Shown: piece after piece, positions 30,906 through 40,356 of the stretch | How the letters are laid out: every line of letters begins with the position of its first letter | How positions within the stretch are numbered: the first letter of the stretch is position 1 | From: Cobetia marina | GTDB taxonomy: Bacteria > Pseudomonadota > Gammaproteobacteria > Pseudomonadales > Halomonadaceae | DNA length: 64,000 nucleotides | Assembly (NCBI RefSeq): GCF_001720485.1 | Contig: NZ_CP017114.1 | Location: forward strand, 4,112,401 to 4,176,400 | Reading direction: 5' to 3' | Translations under genes and position numbers: made by a program | The notes under the pieces: model-generated | What the model saw: only the letters and a program-made list of their open reading frames with translations | Told to the model about the DNA's origin: nothing | The model's database searches: none

Positions 30906-32804
30906 ATGGCGGGACGCGCAACATCGAACAGGCCGCAGGATTCCCATCGCGAGTCCCGTGACTCCAGCACCTCACTCCCGCCGAACCCCGCCGCCGAGCT
31001 GAGCACAGGGCCTCTTCCCGAGGCCCCATTGCGACATCTGCTGCTCGATTTCTTCACCCGCCACTGGCCCCGCTACCTGCTGGCCATCGCGTTCCTGATC
31101 GGGGTCGCGGGGCTGAATCTGCTGCTGCCGTGGGCCATCGGCGCCACCATCGATGCCCTGCGTGATGGCAGTCTGGATCATGATGCCCTGCTGACCCGCC
31201 TGTGGTGGCTGGTGGCAGCGGGCCTCGCGCTCTACGCCCTGCGCTATGCCTGGCGCGTGGCGCTGTTCGGGACCGCCTATCGGCTGGGGACGGAGCAGCG
31301 TGATGCCTTTCACGCCAAGCTGACACGCCTGGACCCCGGCTTCTATCAGCGTCATCGCACCGGAGACCTGATGGCGCACGCCAGTCAGGACATCGATGCC
31401 GTGGAGATGGCCGCCGCAGAAGGTGTGCTGTCCAGCGTCGATGGCGCCATGACCTTCGTACTGGTGCTGGGCATCATGCTGTTCGCGATCGATGTGCCGC
31501 TGACATTGCTTGCCTTGCTGCCGTTCCCCTTCATGGCCTGGGCCTTTGCCCGAATCTCCCGACGTATCGGACTGCGTTTTCGCGAATCGCTGGAACGCTT
31601 CTCGGACCTCAACGACCAGACCCAGGAAGCCTTCGCCGGCATTCGCATGCTCAGGAGTCATGCGCTGCTCGATGACGAAGCCCGCGCCTTCTCGAAACGC
31701 GCCGCGGCCGCCGAACGCGTGGATTATCGCGTCCAGACACTCGAGGCCGCCTTCAGCCCCGTGGTGTTTCTCTCGCTCTCGATGGCCACCTTGTTGACGC
31801 TGGGCATCGGCAGCTGGCGCTATCTCCAGGAGGCCATCACGCTTGGACAACTGACCAGCTTCTCGCTCTATCTCGCCCAGTTGATCTGGCCGATGTTCGC
31901 GCTCGGCTGGTGCCTGAACATCCTGCAGCGTGGTGCGGCGGCCGCTCGTCGCCTGGCCATCTTCCATGCGGCCCCGGAAGCGCTGCAGGATACCGGCACA
32001 CGGGATGAGGTGAGCGACCACTCACTCCGCCTTGAGATCAAGGAATTCCTCTACCCTGGAAGCCAGCAGCGTGCTCTTGGACCGATCTCGCTTGAGGTGG
32101 CGGCAGGGGAAAGCCTGGGAATCGTCGGTGCGACCGGCAGCGGCAAGTCCACGCTGCTGCGCCTGCTGTCTCGCAGCTGGCCGCTGTCAGACGACCAGGG
32201 AACGCTGACACTGGGAGGTCACCCCGCAAGTGAGTACACACTTCGCGCATGGCGTGGCCAGTTCTCGCTCGTCCCGCAGGATCCCTTCCTGTTTGCGCTC
32301 TCGGTGGCCGACAATGTCGCCCTCGCGTGTCCCGAGGCCAGCCATGCGCGGATACACCAGGCGTTGAGCGCCGCCGCCTTCGACAATGATCTCGCGCGTC
32401 TTCCCGCCGGGCTCGATACCATGATCGGCGAGCGTGGCATCACGCTCTCCGGCGGTCAGCGTCAACGCTTGGCACTGGCGCGCAGTCTGCTCACCGAGGC
32501 TCCCATCCTGCTGCTGGATGACACCCTGTCCGCCGTGGATCAGGTCACCGAGCGCACCCTGCTGACCACGCTGGCACGTCTGCAACACTCTGAGCGCCAG
32601 GGACGACGGCGCACGCTGATCATCAATAGTCATCGTCTGTCAGCCGTCCAGCGCTGTCAGCGCATTCTGGTCCTCGAGGACGGGCGCATTCTCGAACAGG
32701 GCAATCACCAGACGCTGCTCGAGGCGCGTGGCGCCTACTGGCGACTCTGGCAGGCCCAGCAGGCAGACCGGGACAGCGATGCACCGCAGGGAGTGCGCTC
32801 ATGA
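30906..32804 (+). CDS. mdlA: ABC exporter subunit, MdlA/SmdA-like (degenerate ATP site)
   Basis: The 632-residue half-transporter has six membrane helices (from about residue 55 to 330) and a nucleotide-binding domain with Walker A GATGSGKST, signature LSGGQRQRLAL and Walker B ILLLDDTLSAVD. The catalytic Glu position after Walker B is Asp, as in E. coli MdlA and the degenerate half of other heterodimeric exporters. The first about 45 residues are a hydrophilic extension rich in Ser, Arg and Pro. The ATG at 30906 has AGGGA upstream; a longer frame runs back into mnmE and is rejected. It overlaps its partner by four bases. The substrate is unknown. Confidence 0.88.
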   Translation: MAGRATSNRPQDSHRESRDSSTSLPPNPAAELSTGPLPEAPLRHLLLDFFTRHWPRYLLAIAFLIGVAGLNLLLPWAIGATIDALRDGSLDHDALLTRLWWLVAAGLALYALRYAWRVALFGTAYRLGTEQRDAFHAKLTRLDPGFYQRHRTGDLMAHASQDIDAVEMAAAEGVLSSVDGAMTFVLVLGIMLFAIDVPLTLLALLPFPFMAWAFARISRRIGLRFRESLERFSDLNDQTQEAFAGIRMLRSHALLDDEARAFSKRAAAAERVDYRVQTLEAAFSPVVFLSLSMATLLTLGIGSWRYLQEAITLGQLTSFSLYLAQLIWPMFALGWCLNILQRGAAAARRLAIFHAAPEALQDTGTRDEVSDHSLRLEIKEFLYPGSQQRALGPISLEVAAGESLGIVGATGSGKSTLLRLLSRSWPLSDDQGTLTLGGHPASEYTLRAWRGQFSLVPQDPFLFALSVADNVALACPEASHARIHQALSAAAFDNDLARLPAGLDTMIGERGITLSGGQRQRLALARSLLTEAPILLLDDTLSAVDQVTERTLLTTLARLQHSERQGRRRTLIINSHRLSAVQRCQRILVLEDGRILEQGNHQTLLEARGAYWRLWQAQQADRDSDAPQGVRS

Positions 32805-34645
32805 GTCACACGCAATCCGAGGCTCCCGTGGCATCACGCTTGCTCAGCCGTCGTCGCCTGATACTGCTGTGGCAACCGCTGAGGCAGCGCCTGGGGGATG
32901 TCCTGCGCGCGCTGTCGATCCTGATCGTTGCCACGGCGCTGGACGTCCTCGGCCCGTGGCTGACACAGCGTTACCTGGATGAGCACCTGATTCCCGGCAA
33001 TCTGGCCCCCGAGGCGCTGGCAGGGCTGATGGGTCTGTACCTGATCACCCAGGGTGGGGCAGCCGCCGGGCGCTATCTGCAGCAACTGCGCTTCGCACGC
33101 CTGGCGCTCGCCAGCGTGCGCGATCTGCGTGAGCGAGTCTTCACTCACCTGCTCCATCAGCCACTGACGACATTGGATACTCTGGCGGCCGGTGAACTGG
33201 TGGCACGCGTGACCAACGATACCGAGTCCCTGAAGGAGCTGTATGTCGGAGTGCTGGCCACGCTGGTCGGCAACGTGGTGCTGCTGATTGGCATACTGTC
33301 CGCCATGGCGTTGATGGATGGCACCCTCGCGCTCATCGCGATGGCACTGATTCCGCTTTCCGTCGGATTGATCTGGCTCTATCAGCGTTTCTCCGGTCGT
33401 GCTGCCAGTGAAGTACGCCGACTGCGCGCCTTTCAGAATGCACGTATCGCCGAGGCGATCGGCGGGATGAGTGTCCTGCAGGCCAGCCACCAGACGACGC
33501 GCTTCGGCGAGCGCTATCATCGCCTCAATCTCGCGCAATATTCAGCGCGCATGCGCACGGTACGCGTCTCGGGCCTGTTGCTGCGTTCCGCCATCGACCT
33601 GATGGCCATGCTGATCACGCTGACACTGGTCGCGGTCTTCGGGCTGCGTGAACTGGGCGGAGGCGCTGAGCTGGGCGTGCTGTATGCCTTCATCGCCTGG
33701 CTGGGGCGCATCAGCGAACCGCTGATCGAGATTACCCAACGCCTGCAGGTCTTCCAGTCAGCGCTGGTAGCCGCCGGACGTCTGGAAGAAGTGCTGGAGA
33801 CTCCACGGGAAGGGGAAGCGCCGGGGACGATGACGGAGTCCGGGGCAAAGGCTGCCCCCTCCTCCACGCCGGCGTCAGCACGAGCGAGCGAGACAGATGC
33901 CATCACGACGTTGGCGAGTGGTCACTATCAGCTCGAGCATCTGACCCACTGGCACCAGGGAGCAGAAGCCCCTGCGCTGGATGGCATCACGCTCACGATC
34001 GAAAGTGGTGAATTTCTGGGGGTCGTCGGCCCGACCGGCAGTGGCAAGTCCACCCTGCTCGACCTGCTCAGTGGTCAGCGCCCGGCTCACCGCGAGCAAC
34101 TCCGGCTGGATGGACGGCCACTGGGAGAGTGGTCAGCACACCAACGCGCAGCGGCCATCGCCATCGTTCCCCAGGAGCCCTTCATCCGTGCCACGACATT
34201 GCGCGACAACCTGCTGCTGGGGCGCGAGATCAGCGATTCACGGCTGGACATGGTGCTGGACAAGGCACACCTGACGCCGCTGATCCGCGGACTGCCGGAG
34301 GGCCTCGACACGCTGCTGGGCGAGCGAGGCCTGAGCCTTTCCACCGGGGAGCGGCAGTTGCTGGCGCTCGGCCGTGCTCTGGTGGCCACCCCACACGTCC
34401 TGCTGCTGGATGAGGCCACCGCCAGCATCGACAGCCATACCGAGGCGCTGCTGCAGCAGGCGCTGCAGGAGTTGCGCGGCGAGGTGACCCTGATCGTGGT
34501 GGCACATCGTCTGGCCACGGTGCGGGACGCAGATCGATTGCTGGTGCTGGAACAGGGGCGCGTCACGCAGCTGGGGTCACACGAAGAATTGATGACGACG
34601 CCCGGCCTCTACCAGCGCCTGTGGCAGGAAGATATTCCCCACTGA
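32801..34645 (+). CDS. mdlB: ABC exporter subunit, MdlB/SmdB-like (catalytic ATP site)
   Basis: The 614-residue partner of the preceding subunit has six membrane helices, Walker A GPTGSGKST, a non-standard signature LSTGERQLLALGRAL and a normal Walker B VLLLDEATASID. The pair therefore has one competent ATP site (Walker motifs from this subunit, LSGGQ from the partner) and one degenerate site, the arrangement known for MdlAB and TM287/288. A Ser/Ala/Glu-rich insert of about 40 residues sits between membrane and ATPase domains. Translation is coupled through ATGA. Confidence 0.88.
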   Translation: MSHTQSEAPVASRLLSRRRLILLWQPLRQRLGDVLRALSILIVATALDVLGPWLTQRYLDEHLIPGNLAPEALAGLMGLYLITQGGAAAGRYLQQLRFARLALASVRDLRERVFTHLLHQPLTTLDTLAAGELVARVTNDTESLKELYVGVLATLVGNVVLLIGILSAMALMDGTLALIAMALIPLSVGLIWLYQRFSGRAASEVRRLRAFQNARIAEAIGGMSVLQASHQTTRFGERYHRLNLAQYSARMRTVRVSGLLLRSAIDLMAMLITLTLVAVFGLRELGGGAELGVLYAFIAWLGRISEPLIEITQRLQVFQSALVAAGRLEEVLETPREGEAPGTMTESGAKAAPSSTPASARASETDAITTLASGHYQLEHLTHWHQGAEAPALDGITLTIESGEFLGVVGPTGSGKSTLLDLLSGQRPAHREQLRLDGRPLGEWSAHQRAAAIAIVPQEPFIRATTLRDNLLLGREISDSRLDMVLDKAHLTPLIRGLPEGLDTLLGERGLSLSTGERQLLALGRALVATPHVLLLDEATASIDSHTEALLQQALQELRGEVTLIVVAHRLATVRDADRLLVLEQGRVTQLGSHEELMTTPGLYQRLWQEDIPH

Positions 34646-34694
34646 CGCGAGGCGTCGCCTTGATCATTCATGTGAACATGAACTGGATCACGCA

Positions 34695-34729
34695 AGACGC
34701 CCCCACAGGCGAAGCCTGTGGGGGCGTCT
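34695..34729. terminator. Bidirectional hairpin between mdlB and rlmJ
   Basis: AGACGCCCCCACAGGC pairs perfectly over 16 bp around a GAA loop, between convergent genes. Only weak T-runs follow. Confidence 0.75.
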
Positions 34730-34781
34730 ATTCTGCGAAGCCTGAGTGGCAGGCTTCCGCCTTCAGCTCTCACGCCGACCT

Positions 34782-36416
34782 TCAGGGCTTGCGCGGACCG
34801 CGCGGCTTGCTGCCCTGCCCCTTGTCGGGGCTTCCCTTGGTCGCCTTGCCCTTCATGGCATTGTGTTCCTGCTTCTCACGCAGGGCACGCGCCTCACGGG
34901 CATCCAGCGGCTTGCCGACGTCGCTGGTGTCTTCAGGACGCTGCCTGGCGGCATACTTCCTGGGCAACTTGGTGGTGCTGGAAGAATTGACCTGACCATC
35001 GCGGCCAATCGCCGGCGTACTGCGCTTGCTGACGCGAGTAGAGCCTTCACGGCGCCCCTTGCCCGGCATGCTGGAAGACCAGTCGCTCCAGCTGGCAGAA
35101 TCCTTGCCTGCAGCCTTGCCCGCCATCTCGCCCTTGCCACGCGGTTGTGCCGGCTCGGGGCGTGACGTCGACTTGCGCTCGGCGGGCTTTTCGCTGACCC
35201 GCTTCTCACTGGGGGCGGAATGCCCATGCACCTGGTCCTTGATCTGCGCCTTGATGCTGGTCTTCGGCTTGGCCGTCGCGGAATGACGCTTGCCCTTGGC
35301 CTTGGGCGTCGCGCTGTCATTGCGGACGCGCGGCTTGGCCCAGCCTTCTCCGCGCTTGAGCTTCTCACGCTTGGGCTTGGCCTGAGTCACTTCCACGTCG
35401 GCGTCGCGCTTGACCTTCTGGTTGAGCTTGCGCAGCGCCAGCAACCGCTCGCGCGGCATCGGCTTGGGTTCGCTGCGCGCTCGTGCGACCTCTTCCGACA
35501 ACCACCACAGGCCCTTGTGCTCGACGGCAACGGACTGCGGAGCCGGCAGTGCGCCCTTGAGCACCTCGACCACCTCCTGCATGGCATCAGAGAACTGACG
35601 ATCGAACTGCCACGGAGGATTGATCACCAGCATGCCAGAGCCATACATGCCGTGATCGCCCTCGGGCGAGTCAATCACCAGCTCGCTGCGCCACATCGGC
35701 GCGGGCGACTGCTTCTTGAGGCGCTCGAGCAGGTCATGCTGACGACCGGCCGGCAGCAGCGGATACCAGATCATGATGGTGGCATGACGAGACTTGCGCA
35801 GCGTCTCGACCACGACATCCGCCACATCACGGTAATCGTTCTTGAGCTCGTAACTGGGGTCGATCAGCACCGCGACACGCGGCGTGGTGACCGGCACTGC
35901 TGCCAACAGGCCAGACAGCCCGTCCTGCTGGCGGCGCATCACCTTGCCAAGACTGTCACGCTGCACCGGCGCCTGGTCGAAGTGGTAGATCTCACCCGGA
36001 TGCAGTTCATACGCCAGCAGCCTGTCCCCCTGACGCAACGCCTGGCTCAACCACCAGGGCGAGCCGGGATAAACGCTCAACGTGGACGGCGCTCCCTTGC
36101 CACTCTCGGGCTGCATGTCGGCCAGCCTGGCCAACCAGCGTGCCAGTGGCTTGTCCGTTGCACCCGGGGCAGGTTCGCCCGCGTCCGTCAGCCAGCGATC
36201 GCGCACCTGCCACACTGGCAACACGCCCTGCTCATACTCGCGCAATTGCTCTGTTTCACGTGCCGCCAGGGGATACCAGCCGCGTCCGGCATGGGTATCG
36301 ATGAACGTAACAGGCGACTCTTTACGTAATAGATGCTCGGCGAGCGTATTGGCCAGCAGGTGTTTGTGGAGATCGGCGAAGTTGCCGGCATGATAGGCGT
36401 GCTGATAGGCGAGCAA
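34782..36416 (-). CDS. rlmJ: 23S rRNA (adenine-2030-N6)-methyltransferase RlmJ with long basic tail
   Basis: Residues 1 to about 307 match RlmJ: MLAYQHAYHAGNFADLHKH, FIDTHAGRGWY (SAM loop), YPGSPWWLSQALR, the catalytic motif as LIDPSYELKNDY (D at about 186) and GSGMLVINPPW. The usual enzyme is about 280 residues. Here a further roughly 237 residues follow, low in hydrophobics and very rich in Lys, Arg, Ser, Pro and Gly, without recognisable domains. The catalytic motif has DPSY where E. coli has DPPY. The tail may bind RNA; that is inference. It converges with mdlB and is monocistronic. Confidence 0.85.
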   Translation of the reverse strand: MLAYQHAYHAGNFADLHKHLLANTLAEHLLRKESPVTFIDTHAGRGWYPLAARETEQLREYEQGVLPVWQVRDRWLTDAGEPAPGATDKPLARWLARLADMQPESGKGAPSTLSVYPGSPWWLSQALRQGDRLLAYELHPGEIYHFDQAPVQRDSLGKVMRRQQDGLSGLLAAVPVTTPRVAVLIDPSYELKNDYRDVADVVVETLRKSRHATIMIWYPLLPAGRQHDLLERLKKQSPAPMWRSELVIDSPEGDHGMYGSGMLVINPPWQFDRQFSDAMQEVVEVLKGALPAPQSVAVEHKGLWWLSEEVARARSEPKPMPRERLLALRKLNQKVKRDADVEVTQAKPKREKLKRGEGWAKPRVRNDSATPKAKGKRHSATAKPKTSIKAQIKDQVHGHSAPSEKRVSEKPAERKSTSRPEPAQPRGKGEMAGKAAGKDSASWSDWSSSMPGKGRREGSTRVSKRSTPAIGRDGQVNSSSTTKLPRKYAARQRPEDTSDVGKPLDAREARALREKQEHNAMKGKATKGSPDKGQGSKPRGPRKP

Positions 36417-36656
36417 ATGCGCCTCCTTGATACGGCGATGTCAGCGGCATGATGCCGGCTGGACAGAAATCTGGGGGCGGTAGCTTCAACCAAAGTGACC
36501 GATGGATGAAGACCGCTGAAGGGGCTGAAGGATAGCAGAGATGGTCACTTGTCACCCCAAAAGCCGTCCTTCACAGACGACAAGGCCCACGCCGAAGCGC
36601 AGGCCTTGTCTGAAACATCGATGCGACCCGCTGCCGTCAGGACAGCTGGCTGAGAC

Positions 36657-37319
36657 TCAGCTTTCCAGCGGAGTCAGAGTGATCTCGACGCGACGGTTCT
36701 GTGCACGACCGGACTGGGTATCATTCGATGCCACCGGGCTGGCTTCGCCATAACCACGCATGTTCAGACGATTGAAGGCGATGCCACCACTGGCCAGATA
36801 GTTGCCGACCGCCTGGGCACGCAGCTCGGACAGATTCTGGTTGTAGTTGCTGGCACCGGTAGAATCGGTATAGCCCGCGATGTTGACGCGAGTCTCGTCA
36901 TATTCCTTGAGGACCGTGATCACACCATCCATGACCGGCTGAATCTGGCCGGACAGAGTGCTGGAATCGGAACCGAAGGTGACGTTGGACGGCATGTTGA
37001 GGATGATCTGATCGCCGACACGGGTCACGCTGACGCCGGTGCCCTGCAGCTGATCACGCAGCTTGGCTTCCTGGACATCCATGTAATACCCGATGCCACC
37101 ACCGGCTGCCGCGCCGGCTGCCGCGCCGATCAGCGCCTTGTCGAGACGATGGTTGCCACTCTTGGTCGCCCCGGCGATGGCACCAACGACAGCCCCGATA
37201 CCGGCACCCTTGGCCGTACTGGAGGTCTGCTGCTCATTGGTATACGGGTTGGTCGTGGTGCAACCCGCCATCGCGACGGCAGCTGCCAGCGGCAGGGCCA
37301 GGAGTACGGACTTCTTCAT
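36657..37319 (-). CDS. OmpA-family peptidoglycan-associated lipoprotein, YiaD-like
   Basis: The 220-residue protein has a lipobox AAAVAMAGC (Cys near residue 19), then a glycine-zipper segment (GAGIGAVVGAIAGATKSG and AAAGAAAGGGIGYYMD), and a C-terminal OmpA domain with VTFGSDSSTL, NIAGYTDSTGASNYNQNLSE and RGYGEASPVASNDTQSGRAQNRRVE. The OmpA domain binds peptidoglycan meso-diaminopimelate. The domain order follows E. coli YiaD. The start at 37319 gives a proper signal sequence; an upstream frame does not. Confidence 0.9.
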   Translation of the reverse strand: MKKSVLLALPLAAAVAMAGCTTTNPYTNEQQTSSTAKGAGIGAVVGAIAGATKSGNHRLDKALIGAAAGAAAGGGIGYYMDVQEAKLRDQLQGTGVSVTRVGDQIILNMPSNVTFGSDSSTLSGQIQPVMDGVITVLKEYDETRVNIAGYTDSTGASNYNQNLSELRAQAVGNYLASGGIAFNRLNMRGYGEASPVASNDTQSGRAQNRRVEITLTPLES

Positions 37320-37403
37320 GGTAACGCTCCCTATCTTCACTCTCATGGATGGCAAGACGACATCGGCGTAGTGCCACATTCTGGTGTGATCATGCCTGAT
37401 CGT

Positions 37404-38603
37404 TCAGGTGTCGAACATGGCCAGCAGGTCATTGAGGAACAATAAGCCCTGCGGCGAGGCACGCAACAGCGCGTCATCCTCAACGATAAGCCCGCGCGCG
37501 CGCGCCAGACTCAGCCCCGGCTCCAAGGCCTCGCGCTCAAGCCCGGTCGTGCGGCGCATCTCCTCGAAGCTGACGCCATCCGTCAGACGCAGCGCATTCA
37601 TCATGAACTCGAGTGCCAGCTCTTCCGGGGCGATCTCCTGCTGACCGGCAATGAAGCCACGCGGGTCCTGCATGCGACGCAGATAGGCCTGGGGCTGCCG
37701 GCTCTTCCAGCGTCGCTGGAGCTGCAGCTCGCCAGTGAAGTTCCCGCTGCTGTCCGTCTTCGCCAGCGTCAGCTTGCCGTGCGCGCCCGCACCGATGCCG
37801 AGATAATCTCCGAATTTCCAGTAGTTCAGGTTGTGGCGTGCCCCTCGCCCCTCAAGGGCGTAGGCGGAAATTTCATAGCGACGGAATCCGCCGCTTTCCA
37901 GCATCTCGTGACCATGATCCTGAATGTCCCACAGCAGATCATCTTCCGGCAGCACCGGGGGGCGCGAGTAGAACTCGGTATTGGGCTCCAGCGTCAGTTG
38001 ATACCACGAGAGATGAGTGGGCTTGAGCGCCAGTGCGCGCTGGATGTCATCCAGCGCCGTTTCCAATGTCTGTCCCGGCAGGCCATGCATCAGGTCGATG
38101 TTGAAGTTGTCGAAACCGGCGGCACGTGCGCTGGCAACCGCCCGTTCGGCCTCCTGTGCGGAGTGGATACGCCCCAGTACGCTGAGCTGTTCCGGCTGGA
38201 AGGTCTGTACCCCGATGGACAGCCGATTGATGCCGGCAGCGCGATAGGCAGCGAAGCGGCCTTGTTCCAGCGTGCCGGGATTGGCCTCCAGCGTGATCTC
38301 GCATCCCTCGGACAGTGCCACGCGCTCGCGAATGCCATCGAACAGCCGCTGATAGGCCTGCCCGCTCAGCAGGCTCGGGGTCCCGCCACCGATGAAGATG
38401 CTTTGCAGTTCACGCTCAGGCTGCCCCTGGAGGCATTGGAGATCCTGGTCCAGATCCGCCAGCAGTGCCGTGATGTACTCCACTTCCGGTAGATGGGCAT
38501 CGCGGCCCACACCGTGGGAGTTGAAATCACAGTAAGGACATTTGCGCACGCACCACGGCACATGAATATAGAGGGATAACGGCGGCAACGACTCGACGGA
38601 CAT
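37404..38603 (-). CDS. hemW: Radical SAM heme chaperone HemW
   Basis: The 399-residue protein has SLYIHVPWCVRKCPYCDFNSH with the CxxxCxxC cluster motif, IFIGGGTPSLLS, EANPGTLE, NRLSIGVQTF and HLSWYQLTLEPNT. This is the HemW (YggW) pattern rather than coproporphyrinogen dehydrogenase HemN. It starts with an ATG overlapping the rdgB stop by one base (TGATG), so both are coupled, a conserved gammaproteobacterial pair. A TTG one codon earlier is possible. Confidence 0.95.
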   Translation of the reverse strand: MSVESLPPLSLYIHVPWCVRKCPYCDFNSHGVGRDAHLPEVEYITALLADLDQDLQCLQGQPERELQSIFIGGGTPSLLSGQAYQRLFDGIRERVALSEGCEITLEANPGTLEQGRFAAYRAAGINRLSIGVQTFQPEQLSVLGRIHSAQEAERAVASARAAGFDNFNIDLMHGLPGQTLETALDDIQRALALKPTHLSWYQLTLEPNTEFYSRPPVLPEDDLLWDIQDHGHEMLESGGFRRYEISAYALEGRGARHNLNYWKFGDYLGIGAGAHGKLTLAKTDSSGNFTGELQLQRRWKSRQPQAYLRRMQDPRGFIAGQQEIAPEELALEFMMNALRLTDGVSFEEMRRTTGLEREALEPGLSLARARGLIVEDDALLRASPQGLLFLNDLLAMFDT

Positions 38604-39223
38604 CAAGCGCTCTCACTTGCAGCGGTCAATGCTTGAAGCAGCTGTTGCATGGCACGGCCCCGGTGACTGAGTCGATTCTTGGTGGATGCCTCAAGCTGTG
38701 CCGCACTCATGCCCTGCTCTGGCAACCAGAAGAGGGGGTCATAGCCGAAACCGCCATCACCACTCGGAGCGGTCAGCACCCGGCCCTCCCAGCTGGCCTG
38801 CACGATGATGGGGACAGGGTCTGCCGCATGCCGAAGGTAGACCAGCACACACCAGTAGCGCGCCGTACGCGCCTCCTCCGGCACACCTTCCAGCGCTGAC
38901 AGTAAGGCCGCATTGTTGTCCTGATCTCCCTGGCCTTGCTGACGACGCGAGGCGAAACGTGCCGAGTAGATACCGGGCTCGCCGTCCAGCGCATCGACCT
39001 CGATCCCCGAATCATCGGCCAGCGCCGGAAGTCCGGTGATGGCGGCGGCATGACGCGCCTTGATCAAGGCATTCTCGACGAAGGTCAACCCGGTCTCTTC
39101 GGCATCACTGACACCCAGCTGGCTCTGAGGAATCGGGGCAATACCCAGTGGAGCCAGCAAGCGAGCGAATTCCCGCAGCTTGCCAGCATTGCCGCTGGCC
39201 AGCACAAGTGATGAGGCAGACAT
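38603..39223 (-). CDS. rdgB: dITP/XTP pyrophosphatase
   Basis: The 206-residue enzyme removes deaminated purine nucleotides from the pool. It starts LVLASGNAGKLREFARLL (substrate-binding SGN), has ETGLTFVENALIKARHAA, LADDSGIEVDALDGEPGIYSARFA with the catalytic Asp, GDGGFGYDPLF and SHRGRAMQ. Two ATGs lie six bases apart; GGAG is well placed only for the one at 39223. It is coupled to hemW. Confidence 0.96.
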   Translation of the reverse strand: MSASSLVLASGNAGKLREFARLLAPLGIAPIPQSQLGVSDAEETGLTFVENALIKARHAAAITGLPALADDSGIEVDALDGEPGIYSARFASRRQQGQGDQDNNAALLSALEGVPEEARTARYWCVLVYLRHAADPVPIIVQASWEGRVLTAPSGDGGFGYDPLFWLPEQGMSAAQLEASTKNRLSHRGRAMQQLLQALTAASESA

Positions 39224-39705
39224 GAACATCTCCGGGGTGGTGTCAGAAGAAACGTGCGACCCTGCGAGAACATCATGAAAACAGGCAGAGGGTACAAGAC
39301 ACATTCTATCGTGTGAGTCCGATAGGTACACGCGGGGCAGCTTTCATTCTGACTGAGCAAACTGGTATTGAAGCCTCACGAAAATCACCCGGCTCACTTG
39401 AGCTCGTCTGCCCCCGGATGCTCGATGGCTTACCAATCTCCACTCATCCCAACACGGGATTTCACTATGCCTGTTACCCACCAAGACTGACACCTTCCCA
39501 GGGCTCCTCCCAACCCACTGATCCCAAAGGGCTAATCCAAAGAATAAAAAGGAGAGATTCTTATGCCATCTGGCACTATCCAAGGACGGCATCGCCTCAT
39601 CACGCTTGTCTAGACTGAGAGTGATGACTCGCTGACCTGGCAAGCACTACATCCTTCGGTCTGTCACCGTTCCATCAGGTTCTGACACCACGGCAGGAGT
39701 GCCCC
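39224..39705. other. Gap between rdgB and first CsgD-like gene
   Basis: This 482-base divergent gap should hold both promoters. I found no convincing coding sequence. An open frame on the minus strand (39344-39643) has no recognisable product. No clear promoter pair was identified. Confidence 0.4.
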
Positions 39706-40356
39706 ATGCAAACGACCAAAGTCCTGTTCGTGACCGCCTTGTCTCCACAGACTGAGCTGTTTGTCGATTATCTGCATGAACAGCTTCAATGCTCCGTGGA
39801 AGCCTGCGACAGGGAGGCCGACACGCCTGCCACGCCGAATCTGGTGCTGATCGACAGCGCACAATGCGATCTGGCGAAGATGACCCACTGGAGCTCGCTT
39901 TCCAGGTCAGCCGCATTCAATGTCGAGCATGAGGACGCTGCCATCGCCCTGCTTTTGCATGTTCCCTTGAACGGCATCTTCTACCGACATGATAATCTTT
40001 CTCAGATAAGTCAGGGTATAAAGGCGATGCTGGACGAGGAGATATGGTTATCGCGAAAATTGATGCAATCGCTGATTCGTCATTATCGTCAACAACAACA
40101 GATCGCCTTCCAACCTGTCATGGGATTGACGCAAAGGGAACTGGAAATATTATCCCTGATCGCCACTCGACAGAGTAATGTCGATATTGCTCAACGTTTG
40201 AACCTCAGTCAGCACACGGTAAAGTCTCATTTATATAATATCTTTCGTAAAATCAGGGTTCACAACCGGCATCAGGCCATCGAGTGGGCGCACGAGCATC
40301 TCAATCTCTACCTCCCGCAGCACGCCCCCCATCGATCACCGAACCCGGAAACCTGA
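39706..40356 (+). CDS. CsgD-like LuxR-family regulator (copy 1)
   Basis: The 216-residue protein has a receiver-like N-terminal half (VLFVTALSPQTELFVDYLHEQL) without the full set of acidic phosphorylation residues. A C-terminal LuxR helix-turn-helix follows: GLTQRELEILSLIATRQSNVDIAQRLNLSQHTVKSHLYNIFRKI. LNGIFYRHDNLSQISQGIKAML and EIWLSRKLM are CsgD-type linker segments. It leads the curli gene cluster, so it probably activates curli and matrix genes. It is less GC-rich than its neighbours in its second half. It is paralogous to the next regulator. Confidence 0.85.
   Translation: MQTTKVLFVTALSPQTELFVDYLHEQLQCSVEACDREADTPATPNLVLIDSAQCDLAKMTHWSSLSRSAAFNVEHEDAAIALLLHVPLNGIFYRHDNLSQISQGIKAMLDEEIWLSRKLMQSLIRHYRQQQQIAFQPVMGLTQRELEILSLIATRQSNVDIAQRLNLSQHTVKSHLYNIFRKIRVHNRHQAIEWAHEHLNLYLPQHAPHRSPNPET

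Noticed and set aside
36252..36267. TGTTTCACGTG inside rlmJ as a fourth parS
   Set aside because: The first 11 bases match parS, but the second palindrome arm is absent.
39344..39643. 99-codon frame upstream of the first CsgD-like gene
   Set aside because: It has no recognisable motif, ribosome site or codon bias and lies in a control region.
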